The notes: generated by a model not told the origin, from the letters alone. Counted from the stretch's first letter, positions 43,439-52,828 are shown. The stretch: DNA of 64,000 nucleotides from Microbulbifer taiwanensis (GCF_014904815.1 NZ_JACZFR010000025.1:1-64000), one strand, 5' to 3'. A program made the numbers and translations.

Positions 43439-45124
43439 GTGGATTTCTTCCCCGGCCCCCTTGATCCCGCAGCAGGCGAAATGCTTATCGCGGTGGAATA
43501 CGATCGCGGTGCTCCCTTTATACATTTACTGCGTATTCGCACCGAAGCGGAAGGCGGCGGCAGTGAGCTGCTCTGGTGTTGCGAGCTGGTGCATTGCTGC
43601 GGGTTGATCCGCCAGCTCGGCTGGTCCAATGCCGGAAGCTGTGTTTTCGGTGATGCCTTTGGCTGTTTCTATCTGCTGGATTTTCGCGGCCGCCAGTGCC
43701 GCTTGCTGAAGCACTACAAACGTGACTCTGGCGATGTCCAGGGGACCGTCCGCCGCGATGGCGGGGCGCTGATGGTGCTGTTCGAACGGCACGACGATTT
43801 TTTTTTGCAGGAGCTGTCGCTGCAGCCTGATGCGGAGGGCTTCGCCAGCCCGGCCATCGAACTCGACCTCTATGACGACGACTGTTTCGGCGGCGGTTTT
43901 GACTATCGGGATGAAAACGAACCCTGCTTTGAGCTGTCCTGCCGCCAGCGCCTCTACCCGGGCCCGGGCAACAGCCTGATACTGCACTGCGTCGATAAAG
44001 AGTACGACAGTGAAAGCGGCAGCCGGGTGCACTTCCAATACCTGCTGCGTATCGACCTTGCGGAGCGCGGGCCGCGCTATCGTGTGTATCCCCTGGCGAC
44101 GCCGCCGCAGGACTGGCATCCCGAGCGGGAAGCCATCGCCATTTGCGCCGAACTCGGCCTGGCGGCACTGCCGATACTGATGCCCGCGGAAGCGACTGAG
44201 GGCGGTGTGGCCCTGGGCATAGAATGGGTGGATCTCGACAGTGGAAACCGCTCTGTGCCGGTATGGGTCCGACGCTATCCCCACTTTGGTGATGAAAAGT
44301 CGGCGACCGGAGTTTTGCAAAGCCTGAGCATCAGCCTGCTTTATCCCGATGAGCAGCTCCTGTGGCTGGGCTGGGAGGATGGCTCGCTTCGCTGCGTCGG
44401 CCTGGACGGTTCCCTGAAATCGCCGCTGCTGCAAGCGCCGGGACAATTGTTGCGCGCAGGCCCGTCTCTGCTCTTCGACTGCCGCTACAGTCTTGCCCGC
44501 AGTGCGGTGCCGGAAGCCGTGGATACGCAACTGGAACAAAGCGCTGGCCTCAAAATGCAGGTGCACGACTGGCGGCACAACTGGCAGCCGTCGCCGCAAC
44601 AGCAGTGGCTACTGAATCGCCTGGGCCGCAACTGTATCCGCGTGGACGACCTGGATGACCCGTCCGAGCGGCTGGCCGCCCTGATGCAGCTGCAGCAGCT
44701 GACACTGGATTGCGCCGCCCTGCGCCGTGACAGGACCATCGCCTTGCTGTTCGAAGACGGGCGGCAGCAGTGGAATGAAGCCCGCTTCTTTGAGCAGGCG
44801 GCAAGGCAGGTCGAGGCGCACCCTGTCATGGCGCGGGTGTTGGACAATTTCAGCGAGTATGCGAATTCCGAGGGTTGCATGGGGGAAGACTACAAACCGC
44901 CCCTGGCCGATTGTGCCCTGCAACTGGGGCTGCAGGATGCGTTCTTCCTGCCGGTGATCAGGCGTTACCTCTTTGCGCTGGATAACGACCACGATGGTTT
45001 TTTTGTGGGGGAGGGCGATGGCCTCTACCAGCTGCAGTGCCGGCACGAACAGGATGCCCGCTGGCAGGAGTTTTTTGAGTCCCAGCCGTACTACGAATGT
45101 TACGAGGAGGATTGGGAGGAGTGA
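43439..45124 (+). CDS. Large protein of unknown function
   Basis: A 561-residue soluble protein from GTG 43439, eight bases after AAAGGAG. I do not recognise its family. It has no signal peptide or membrane helix. Many short strand-turn units, such as GSCVFGDAFGCFYLLDFRGR, FFLQELSLQPDAEG, SLILHCVDKEYDSESGSRVHFQYLLRIDL and LLWLGWEDGSLRCVGLDGSL, suggest a beta-propeller-like or repetitive beta architecture over about 1-360. A helical, acidic part follows (about 400-561) that ends CYEEDWEE. It is rich in Cys, Trp and acidic residues. It follows lipA on the same strand and precedes a DUF3137/LemA pair; whether it works with them is unknown. Confidence 0.8.
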   Translation: MDFFPGPLDPAAGEMLIAVEYDRGAPFIHLLRIRTEAEGGGSELLWCCELVHCCGLIRQLGWSNAGSCVFGDAFGCFYLLDFRGRQCRLLKHYKRDSGDVQGTVRRDGGALMVLFERHDDFFLQELSLQPDAEGFASPAIELDLYDDDCFGGGFDYRDENEPCFELSCRQRLYPGPGNSLILHCVDKEYDSESGSRVHFQYLLRIDLAERGPRYRVYPLATPPQDWHPEREAIAICAELGLAALPILMPAEATEGGVALGIEWVDLDSGNRSVPVWVRRYPHFGDEKSATGVLQSLSISLLYPDEQLLWLGWEDGSLRCVGLDGSLKSPLLQAPGQLLRAGPSLLFDCRYSLARSAVPEAVDTQLEQSAGLKMQVHDWRHNWQPSPQQQWLLNRLGRNCIRVDDLDDPSERLAALMQLQQLTLDCAALRRDRTIALLFEDGRQQWNEARFFEQAARQVEAHPVMARVLDNFSEYANSEGCMGEDYKPPLADCALQLGLQDAFFLPVIRRYLFALDNDHDGFFVGEGDGLYQLQCRHEQDARWQEFFESQPYYECYEEDWEE

Positions 45125-45355
45125 AAACTGCGCGAGCGCGATGTGGTGGAGGCCGGAAAAATTCGGTGTGATTGCAGTTGCGGGAAATTTCCCTCCGTCT
45201 TTTAACGTTGAAATTGAAATTTCCTCTTTAAAATCGAAGCATAGCCAGTACAATCTGACTTCCGCATTTCGCCTGGAAGTTTAAGCGGCAACTTCGGTTA
45301 CAGAAATTGCCACACGGATTTCTGATCAGGCCGTCCGGTTGTAAGAGGGAGCTGT

Positions 45356-46666
45356 ATGAATCACAACCGCCAGGTGGCAGGCAATATTGCCAGTATCAAG
45401 GCCGATGTCGAGGCCTCCACCACACAGGCCGACCTGGTAGAGGTCATCAGGGCCGTGGAAAATCACCCCGGGCCACTGGATTACAATGACCGTCCCATGC
45501 GCCTATTGCAGTGGGGTTTGATTGCCTTAAGCGCCATATGCCTGGCAATTGCGTTTATCGAGGGCTTTCTATATGGCTCCGTCGAAAGCGAAGTTTTTTA
45601 TCGCGTCCAGCAACTGATTTATTTCGCCTTCAGTTTCAGCAGCTTCTGGATACCGCCATTGATCGCTTTCTTTATTGCACTCCGGCTGGAGGAGCGCGGC
45701 CTGCATCTGCCGCTGCCCGCGGCCCCGGCCCGTATCGCCGCTATCACTGTTCTGGGGGGATTGCTGGCGCTGGTGCCCATGTGGCACCACATTTACTGGA
45801 TGCTGCTGAGTGGAACAGCCACGCTGGTTACCAACGGTGGCAGCCGGAGCCCGGTCGTGGGCTTCGCCATTTGCGCCCTGGTGGCGAGCAGTGCAATCTG
45901 GACCAGCCTGCGCAAGCGCCGCAACTGGAGGAAACCCGTATCCAAGCGCATATACCTGCTCGATTCGCTTTTCAACAATGACCTGAAGCCGGTTGCGACC
46001 AAGGGGCGAATAGAGACGCTGCTGGACACCTTTCGCGAATTTGACCGGGGCAATCACACCAGGGAATTGAAGGCGCTCTACCGCGGGCAGTATCGGGGTG
46101 ATGAACACAGCTTCGATTACGAGCTCTACCATTTCCACTATGTGCGCCAGCGCACCGTGACCACGACGGATTCCCAGGGCAATACCAGCACGCGCACCGT
46201 ATACGATCACTACTATCGCCACGGCTTGCTGTTGGACTTTCCCTTTGCCAGCGGGATAGGCCTGAGTGCGGATAGCGGGCTCAAATTCAAAGGTGAGCGC
46301 TACCGCAGTGCGTCCAACACCTTCAATCGTCTGTTTGATGTGCGCGCGGAAGATGAGATGTCGGCGGCCCGCTTTCTGAGTCCCGCAATCCTGGAATTGC
46401 TGAGCGGCCTCGGCAAGAGCCTGAAGGATGCGGTGCTGGAGATTTCCGCCGAAGGCCGACTCTGCCTGGCCTTCGATGACGACGACCTGTTGTCACAGAA
46501 GCCACAGCACGACCTGAACAATCCGGCAGCCTTTGTCGAGGAAATTGCCGGCCACACCGAGCTGGTCAAACTCAAGCAACTGCTCGACGCGCTGCACGGT
46601 ATCATGCGCCTGAGCGACAACAATTTCCGGGCGCGCCCGCAAACCAAGGAAGTTACTCATGATTGA
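45356..46666 (+). CDS. DUF3137-type membrane protein
   Basis: A 436-residue protein. Three or four hydrophobic helices lie in the N-terminal half (about 50-70, 83-108, 123-150 and 165-182). The C-terminal cytoplasmic part has the pattern of the DUF3137 family: a FDYELYHFHYVRQRTVTTTDSQGN segment, GLLLDFPF, LKFKGERYRSASNTFNRLFDVRAEDEMSAARFLSPAILELLSGL and GRLCLAFDDDDLL. Members often sit beside LemA genes, as here, where the next gene overlaps by eight bases. The function is unknown; the pair is probably a membrane complex. The gene is preceded by a 231-base gap with AT-rich promoter-like sequence and GAGGGAG six bases before the ATG. Confidence 0.75.
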   Translation: MNHNRQVAGNIASIKADVEASTTQADLVEVIRAVENHPGPLDYNDRPMRLLQWGLIALSAICLAIAFIEGFLYGSVESEVFYRVQQLIYFAFSFSSFWIPPLIAFFIALRLEERGLHLPLPAAPARIAAITVLGGLLALVPMWHHIYWMLLSGTATLVTNGGSRSPVVGFAICALVASSAIWTSLRKRRNWRKPVSKRIYLLDSLFNNDLKPVATKGRIETLLDTFREFDRGNHTRELKALYRGQYRGDEHSFDYELYHFHYVRQRTVTTTDSQGNTSTRTVYDHYYRHGLLLDFPFASGIGLSADSGLKFKGERYRSASNTFNRLFDVRAEDEMSAARFLSPAILELLSGLGKSLKDAVLEISAEGRLCLAFDDDDLLSQKPQHDLNNPAAFVEEIAGHTELVKLKQLLDALHGIMRLSDNNFRARPQTKEVTHD

Positions 46667-47225
46667 ATCCCTGATTCTGTTATTGCCCCTGCTGGTGCTG
46701 CTGATTCTGGTCATCACCATCTACAACGGCATTATCGGCAAACACAATGCCGTAGACCGGGCCTGGGCTTCGGTGCTGACCCAGGAGCGGCAGAAAAACA
46801 AGATCATTCCCCATGTGGAGCAGATGGTCGAGCAGTACCGGATGCACGAGGCCTCGGTGCTCAAGGAAGTGACTGCCCTGCGCAGTGCCATCTCAGACCT
46901 GGGCAACGGCGTGGACACCGCCAAACTGGCCCAGGCGGAACAGCGCACCACGGCGCTGCTGAAAGGGCTGCAGGTGGCCGTGGAGGCCTATCCCGAACTC
47001 AAGGCGTCGGAAACCTATTCCCAGGTCATGGCGGAAATCAGCGAACAGCAGGAGCAGGTGGGTGCCGCCATCCGCATCTTCAACCGCAATGTCGAGGACT
47101 TCAACAACGCCATCCAGATGTTCCCCGGCTCCCTGGTCAACGGCCTGCTGTGCCGCAAGGCGCGAATCGACAGCTTCAGCGACAGCGAAGCCCGTGGCGG
47201 ATTCGACTACAGTCCCAATCTCTGA
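46659..47225 (+). CDS. LemA family protein
   Basis: A 188-residue protein. One N-terminal membrane helix (residues 3-25, ESLILLLPLLVLLILVITIYNGI) is followed by the LemA helical domain with YNGIIGKHNAVDRAWASVLTQERQKNKIIPHVEQMVEQY, LLKGLQVAVEAYPELKASE and AAIRIFNRNVEDFNNAIQMFPGSLV, all family hallmarks. The C-terminal tail is a little divergent (CRKARIDSFSD). LemA proteins are inner-membrane proteins of unsettled function, often next to TPM-domain or DUF3137 partners. It overlaps the DUF3137-type gene by eight bases, indicating coupled translation. Confidence 0.93.
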   Translation: MIESLILLLPLLVLLILVITIYNGIIGKHNAVDRAWASVLTQERQKNKIIPHVEQMVEQYRMHEASVLKEVTALRSAISDLGNGVDTAKLAQAEQRTTALLKGLQVAVEAYPELKASETYSQVMAEISEQQEQVGAAIRIFNRNVEDFNNAIQMFPGSLVNGLLCRKARIDSFSDSEARGGFDYSPNL

Positions 47226-47299
47226 TTGCGAATTCACTCCACTCGGCGGCGCGACCCCGTGCCGCCGAGCAGGCTATTTCTCCCGTTAGTATCCCGCCA

Positions 47300-50107
47300 T
47301 CAGATATCTTCCAGGATTTCGCACTGGGGAAAGGCCTTGCGGAACGCCTGTGGCGCGAGCAGGGGCTGGTACTCGCGGCCATAGCCGCTATCGTAATCGT
47401 CCCTGGCGGCGCGGCGCAGATCCAGCCGTTTCAGTTTCGTCAGCTTGAACAGCACATCCGGGAATTGCGCGAAGTGGTTGTAGGAGAGATCCAGTTCCTC
47501 CAGGTCCGCGAAGCGGCTGAAATTCGCGGGTAATTTCTCAAAGGCATTGAATGAGATACTGAGGCTGCGCAGCCCTGTGTAATGCTCTATGCCCTTGGGC
47601 AGGGCGGTGAGCAGGCAGGCACCCAGGTCCAGCCGGGTGATCTTGTGGCGCTCGGCCAGCGCTGCCGGCAGGTAACTTCTGGCGGCCCCCAGCTCGTTGT
47701 CGTAATTGAATTCCCGCGTCGGGTGCCAGTGCAGGTACTGCTTTTCCCGCTCGCTGGCGGCCTCCAGTACCCGGTCAAAGCCGGCGCCGCGGCGCCAGTT
47801 GAGGGTTTCTCCCTCCACCAGGGATTCGAGGATGGCCAGGCGTTGGGGTGTCTCCTCTCTCTGCATCAGCACGAACATCAGGCCCTCGCCGAAACGGTCG
47901 AAGTAGGCCCTGGCAAAATCGTTGCACAGGGTATCGCCCCATTTCCTGCGCTGGCGTTTCAGCTTGCCCACCATCACGCACTGGCCCCGCAGCTCGTCGC
48001 GTTCGTCGCGGCCGCGGCAGGTGTGGAAGAGGATGCGGTCGTTGACCGCCAGCTGGAAGGCCTCGTTGCCGATGCCGGCGAGCAGGTGCCTGACCTGTTT
48101 GCGCAGCTCGTTGTCCGCCGTGGTTTTCAGGATCAGGAACAGTGGTATGCGCATCGCCTCGGTGACACCGCCCTGTTCCAGCATATGCACCGCCACTTTG
48201 TGGGCGCTCTCATCCGGCGATGCCAGCATCGCCAGTATACTGTCGCCCATGCCGGCGCTGGCCTGCTGCTGCAGGAACCTGGGCGCCTCGGCGGTGAAGC
48301 ACTGCTGCAAGCTGGTGTCGTCGATCAGGGCGAAGCGCTCAGAATCCAGCAGGTCCACGGCCCTGGGCGCGCTGCCGAGCAGTACATGGGTGACGCTGTC
48401 GTCCAGCTTCCTGCTGATCGAAAAACCGATTTCCGCCGCCCTGGTCCTGAGTTCCGTGTCCCTGAAACCGCTGCGGCCGCAGACGAACAGTACGCTGCCG
48501 GCGCCGAATGGGCGCGCCCGCTCGTTTTTCTCTGCCTCGCCGCGCAGCCAGGTCTTGTGCTGGGCCTTGAAGCGATTGAGTTTTGCCGCCATCAGCACCA
48601 GGTGGAAGTCGGCGGGCATCGGCGGCAGCTCGGTGGGCCTGCGCACATCGAGCAATATTTGCAGGTATTCCAGCACCCGCGCGGTATCCAGGTGAGAGGC
48701 GCGCAGTATCCGGTAGGCCTCCACCAGTTTGTGCTCGTCCAGCCCCAGCTCGGCGCCGGGGGCGAGCGACATCCACGCCGGATCGAAATGTTGCAGGTCG
48801 ATATCCAGGCGCAGCTGTTCCAGCCCCGGGAGATGCGCTATGTCGTCCAGTGGCGGCAGCGCGCGCTGGTCGCGCCGTGGCGGCGCTATCCAGATTCTCT
48901 TCAGCCCGCTCATAGTGCGGATGTCGCCGAGCTCGGGCAGGGTACAGCCGAGCAGGGTGAGCCCCTGCAGCCGGGTGTTGCGGCGCAGGGATTCGGGCAG
49001 CGAGGCGAGCCGCGAGTCGCGCAGGGCGAAATCTTTCAGCGCCGGCAACTCGGGCAGGGTGTGGAAGTTTTCCGCCACATGGATGTTGAGATAGCGGACC
49101 TTGCGACTGTGGGCCAGCCATGCCAGCTGGTCGCCGCCCACGCCGCTGAGCCAGACGATTTCCAGTTTCGGTAGCTGCAGGGTGTCGGTTTCGCCCAGCA
49201 GTCCCGGGGCATTGTGATAGTGCAGTTCGGTCAGTGGCAGGCCTGCCGGCAGCAGCGGGCCTTCGACAGGGGTGCGTTCCATGTTCAGCTTCAGATAGCG
49301 CAGGGCGCTGAGGCCGGCAAAGAAACCTGCCGGCAGCGGGGCCGTCTCGCCTTCCAGCGACATCTCAAGGCGATGCAGCCGGGGTTGTGGGCCCAGCATG
49401 GCTGGCGGCAGTGTCGCCTTTCCCTGCAGGTTTATTTCGACGTCGGTCAGCGTGGGTGGCAGTTGCAGGTCCGCCGGAAATGGGGTTTCGCTGCGCAGGC
49501 CTATCTTCAGCCCGGACAGGGTGGCCGGCGGGCGCAGCCGCTGGATTTCGACCGGGCCGGGCAGCTGCCGGTAGTAGGTGCCGCTGCCCAGGTCCAGTTT
49601 CGCGACGGGGGCGCTGGCCAGGTCCAGGTCCAGTTGCCGCACCGACTCGCTGAAAACCAGCTGCAGCTTTTTCAGGGCGCTGGCGGCGCCGGTGTGGAAG
49701 CGGATCGCGGGGGCGTCCACCTCGATACTCAGGGATTCCAGTAGCGGCAGGTCGCCGAGCACACTGATATCCCCGCTGCGGCAGCTTTCGATTTTCAATC
49801 GCTGCAGCTTCGCCAGGTGCGCCGGGTTCAGCCCGCTGAGGTCGGCCGCAAGCGCGTTGCTGTCGCGGGTGTCTGCATCCAGCTCCGCAAGCGCGGGAAA
49901 GGCGGCGAAGAAGTCGCTGTCGATCAGCAGTTTGCCGCCCACAGGACCAATCTCTCGGATCTTGATTCGCGCCAGGTTTGGGAAGCTGGCGGCGAGCGCC
50001 TGCCAGCTGGGAATGGGCTCGTCGGTGTCCAGCTCCAGCTCGGTGATGTCGGGGTGATGCCCACCCAGGTAGTCCTCCAGATTGAAGGAAAGTCTCAGAT
50101 CGCCCAT
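47300..50107 (-). CDS. Leucine-rich-repeat protein with central BRCT domain
   Basis: A 935-residue soluble protein with no signal peptide. Residues about 1-450 form leucine-rich repeats (HPDITELELDTDEP, LPKLEIVWLSGVGG, NTRLQGLTLLGCTLPEL). A BRCT-like domain follows (about 537-602) with GSVLFVCGRSGF, RAAEIGFSISRKLDDSVTHVLLGS and ALIDDTSLQQCF. Next is a helical HEAT-like part (about 610-790), then a short canonical LRR block (about 815-900, LDLSYNHFAQFPDVLFKLTKLKRLDL). The start at ATG 50107 is nine bases after AGGAGG; ATG 50113 is the alternative. It is divergent from the HExxH/VWA and MoxR genes, and its architecture suggests a scaffold or sensor for them. The function is unknown. Confidence 0.82.
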   Translation of the reverse strand: MGDLRLSFNLEDYLGGHHPDITELELDTDEPIPSWQALAASFPNLARIKIREIGPVGGKLLIDSDFFAAFPALAELDADTRDSNALAADLSGLNPAHLAKLQRLKIESCRSGDISVLGDLPLLESLSIEVDAPAIRFHTGAASALKKLQLVFSESVRQLDLDLASAPVAKLDLGSGTYYRQLPGPVEIQRLRPPATLSGLKIGLRSETPFPADLQLPPTLTDVEINLQGKATLPPAMLGPQPRLHRLEMSLEGETAPLPAGFFAGLSALRYLKLNMERTPVEGPLLPAGLPLTELHYHNAPGLLGETDTLQLPKLEIVWLSGVGGDQLAWLAHSRKVRYLNIHVAENFHTLPELPALKDFALRDSRLASLPESLRRNTRLQGLTLLGCTLPELGDIRTMSGLKRIWIAPPRRDQRALPPLDDIAHLPGLEQLRLDIDLQHFDPAWMSLAPGAELGLDEHKLVEAYRILRASHLDTARVLEYLQILLDVRRPTELPPMPADFHLVLMAAKLNRFKAQHKTWLRGEAEKNERARPFGAGSVLFVCGRSGFRDTELRTRAAEIGFSISRKLDDSVTHVLLGSAPRAVDLLDSERFALIDDTSLQQCFTAEAPRFLQQQASAGMGDSILAMLASPDESAHKVAVHMLEQGGVTEAMRIPLFLILKTTADNELRKQVRHLLAGIGNEAFQLAVNDRILFHTCRGRDERDELRGQCVMVGKLKRQRRKWGDTLCNDFARAYFDRFGEGLMFVLMQREETPQRLAILESLVEGETLNWRRGAGFDRVLEAASEREKQYLHWHPTREFNYDNELGAARSYLPAALAERHKITRLDLGACLLTALPKGIEHYTGLRSLSISFNAFEKLPANFSRFADLEELDLSYNHFAQFPDVLFKLTKLKRLDLRRAARDDYDSGYGREYQPLLAPQAFRKAFPQCEILEDI

Positions 50108-50223
50108 TGCCATACCCCTCCTGACTCCATGTCCAACCACTCCGCCGGCGCGTTGACGGGATTGGCATTGTATGGATAATTCCTTGAAAATCATACGCTT
50201 ATAGGGATAAAGCGATAGAGGGA

Positions 50224-51417
50224 ATGGACGCAAATACCCTGTCACGCGCACTGGTCCGGCTGATGCTGCGCGAACCCTTCTACGGCCATTACCTGGCCGG
50301 CTTCCACAAGCTGTTTTCCGCAGAGGGGGGCGACGGCCCCGCCCTGTCGCTGCAGCCCCAGGGCCACAGCGATGTGCGCCTCTTGTGTCGCAATGAAGCC
50401 TGGCACGCGCTGGACGAGGCGCAGCAGTTGGGTGCCCTGAAGCACGAGGCCCTGCACCTGGTGCTGGGACACCTGCTCCTGCGCCCCGACTACGCCGACA
50501 AGGGCCGCTTCGATCGCGCCGCCGACCTGGTGGCGAACCAGTACCTGGCGCCGACGCAGCGCTGCCCGGGCGCCATCACCCTGGAGCAGGTCAACGCCTG
50601 GCGGGCGGAGCTGGGCCGGCCAGCGCTGGAAGCGCAGCGGGAGCTGGCCTACTACTACCGGTTGCTGCCGCCGTCCGGTGGAGAGGGGCGGGGTGCGGGA
50701 GAGGGGTTGGCGCGGGCGGGCCACGACAACTGGGCTGCCTTCGCCCAATTGCCGGAGGCCCGACGCTCGCTGCTCGACCAGCAGCTGCAGGGCCGCTTGG
50801 AGCAGGCGGCCCTGCGCGCCGAACTGGAAGGCAGCGGGCGCGGCCTGCTGCCGGGGGCAGTGCTCGCGGCCGTGGAGCAGCTGCTGGCCCGGCGGCGCCC
50901 GTCACTCAACTGGCGCCGGGCACTGCGCCTGTTCGCCGCGAGCAGCCGGCGCACCTCGGTCAGGAATACCCTGCGCCGCCCCTCCAAACGCTATGGCACC
51001 ACGCCGGGCACCCGTATCCAGCCCCACCAGCGCCTGCTGGTGGCGGTGGACACCTCCGCCAGTATCGACGATGCACAGCTGAGTGCCTTTTTCGCGGAGA
51101 TAAACCACCTGTGGCGGGCCGGCGCCGAAATAATCCTGGTCGAGTGCGATACGGCGATACAGCGCAGCTATTCCTATTGCGGCACAGCCCCGCAGGGCGT
51201 GCAGGGTCGCGGTGGCACCGACTTCACGGCGCCGGTGGAATACGCCAACCGGCACCGCTTCGACGGCATCGTCTATTTCACCGATGGCCAGGCGCCGCCG
51301 CCGGCAGTCCGCCCCAGGGTGCCCCTACTGTGGCTGTTACACGGTGATGCAGGCGACGCCGACAGATCCCGATTGACTTCCTGCGGCCGGGTGATTCCCA
51401 TGGCCGCCGACCAGTGA
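50224..51417 (+). CDS. DUF2201-type protein: HExxH metallopeptidase-like domain plus VWA domain
   Basis: A 397-residue cytoplasmic protein. The N-terminal part has a zinc-peptidase-like motif LKHEALHLVLGH (HEALH, residues 74-78; a third His at 83) in a helical context as in DUF2201 proteins. The C-terminal part is a von Willebrand A-like domain with a complete metal-ion site: VAVDTSASIDD (DxSxS at 276-280), GGTDF (Thr332) and YFTDGQ (Asp354). A Gly/Ala/Arg-rich linker joins them. Proteins of this type pair with MoxR ATPases, and the MoxR gene follows directly here, so the two probably form a chaperone-like complex. Whether the HExxH site cuts protein is unknown. Confidence 0.86.
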   Translation: MDANTLSRALVRLMLREPFYGHYLAGFHKLFSAEGGDGPALSLQPQGHSDVRLLCRNEAWHALDEAQQLGALKHEALHLVLGHLLLRPDYADKGRFDRAADLVANQYLAPTQRCPGAITLEQVNAWRAELGRPALEAQRELAYYYRLLPPSGGEGRGAGEGLARAGHDNWAAFAQLPEARRSLLDQQLQGRLEQAALRAELEGSGRGLLPGAVLAAVEQLLARRRPSLNWRRALRLFAASSRRTSVRNTLRRPSKRYGTTPGTRIQPHQRLLVAVDTSASIDDAQLSAFFAEINHLWRAGAEIILVECDTAIQRSYSYCGTAPQGVQGRGGTDFTAPVEYANRHRFDGIVYFTDGQAPPPAVRPRVPLLWLLHGDAGDADRSRLTSCGRVIPMAADQ

Positions 51418-51429
51418 GTGCAGTACACC

Positions 51430-52536
51430 ATGAATCACCACCAGTACACCTATTACGGTCTCAACTGCCCGGCCCCGGAAGTGCGGCGCTTTATCGAGCA
51501 CCTGCTGCCACAAGCGGGGCGGCGCAGTGTGCCGGTCTGCATCTGGGGACGCCACGGTATCGGCAAGACCCAGCTGGTGGAGCAGATAGCGCGGGAGCGG
51601 GGCACGCAGTGGCGGGCCATAGCGCCGGCCCAGTTCGAGGAGATGGGCGACCTGCTGGGGATGCCGCGGATCGAAGCGGACGCCGACGGCAATCCCGTTA
51701 CCCGCTTCGCCGCGCCTCACTGGGTGCCCACCGAACCGGGCCCGGGAATCCTGCTGATCGATGACATCAACCGCGCGGACGAGCGCATACTGCGCGGCAT
51801 TATGCAGCTGCTGCAAAACCACGAACTGATCAGCTGGGCACTGCCGCAGGGCTGGCAGATGGTGCTGACGGCCAATCCGGACGGCGGCGACTACTCGGTG
51901 ACGCCGATGGACGACGCCATGCTGACGCGCATGATGCATATCACCATGGAGTTCGACGCCAGGGCCTGGGCCCTGTGGGCGGAGCAGAGCGGTGTCGACT
52001 CGCGCGGTATCGATTTCGTGCTCACCTACCCGGAATTGGTCAGTGGCGAGCGCACCACGCCCCGTTCCCTGGTGCAGTTTTTCCACGGCATCGCCGCGAT
52101 CGAGGACCTGCGCGCGGAACTACCCCTGGTCAATATCCTGGCCCGCTCCTGCCTGGACGAGGTCACCTGCAACGCCTTTATCGCCTACGTCGAGCAGAAC
52201 CTGGGCAAACTGGTCTCGCCCCAGGCCATCGTCGACGCCGAGGACTTTGCCGCTTCCATAGGCCCCCATATCGAAAAGTCCGCCGGCGGCCCCAGCCCGC
52301 GCATCGATATCCTCGCCACCCTCTGCACCCGGCTGTACCACTACCTGCGCGTCAACGAGATCAAACCCGATAGAACCCAACTGGCCAATATCCAGTCTTT
52401 CCTGAAACTGGAGCTGCTGCCCAACGACCTGCGCCTGGGATTGATGCAGGACCTGATGAATACCGGCAATCCGGCATTGAAGGCCGTGTTGGCGGATGCG
52501 GAGCTGGCGAAGATGTTTTTGGGTGGTGCTGCCTGA
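51430..52536 (+). CDS. MoxR-type AAA+ ATPase
   Basis: A protein of about 368 residues with a AAA+ core. The Walker A is GRHGIGKT (about 40-47), and Walker B is GILLIDDINRAD (about 106-117) with its catalytic acidic pair. Sensor 1 is VLTANPDGGDYSV, and LTRMMHITME precedes the helical lid, as in MoxR proteins that remodel or activate targets through a VWA partner. The start may be GTG 51418, directly after the VWA stop, or ATG 51430; neither has a strong ribosome-binding site, which suggests coupling to the VWA gene. The long C-terminal tail (about 200-368) is specific to this branch. Confidence 0.88.
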   Translation: MNHHQYTYYGLNCPAPEVRRFIEHLLPQAGRRSVPVCIWGRHGIGKTQLVEQIARERGTQWRAIAPAQFEEMGDLLGMPRIEADADGNPVTRFAAPHWVPTEPGPGILLIDDINRADERILRGIMQLLQNHELISWALPQGWQMVLTANPDGGDYSVTPMDDAMLTRMMHITMEFDARAWALWAEQSGVDSRGIDFVLTYPELVSGERTTPRSLVQFFHGIAAIEDLRAELPLVNILARSCLDEVTCNAFIAYVEQNLGKLVSPQAIVDAEDFAASIGPHIEKSAGGPSPRIDILATLCTRLYHYLRVNEIKPDRTQLANIQSFLKLELLPNDLRLGLMQDLMNTGNPALKAVLADAELAKMFLGGAA

Positions 52537-52828
52537 TGGTCGGGGGCGGAGATGTATGTGGCCGGGTGCTTTCAGCATTCAATCAGTACCGGGCCGTAAT
52601 CCCTCCCTGGTTTCCGTCGTATTGATGTGTCTGCGGTCAGCAAAATTTTCCGAATAAAATCCCGGGTTTTCGCATTTCACTCGGGGTATTCACTGGCGGG
52701 GGCTCGGTTGTCTGCAGGTGCTTGATATTTACCCCCGGATCCGGTGTGCTTGTCGGTGTGCCTTCAATAAGGCAGCCGGCGGTTACTGCCGGGCGCTCTG
52801 AGAAAAATTCGAGAAGGGAAAATAATTG
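52537..52828. other. Gene-free gap before the prolyl oligopeptidase gene
   Basis: These 292 bases have no coding frame I can support. The sequence 52633-52660 is AT-richer than its surroundings and may hold the promoter of the peptidase gene. No clear terminator for the MoxR gene is visible. Confidence 0.4.

Noticed and set aside
47582..49174. A 530-codon plus-strand open frame opposite the LRR-BRCT gene
   Set aside because: The minus frame shows clear LRR and BRCT patterns and a strong ribosome-binding site; the plus frame is a shadow.
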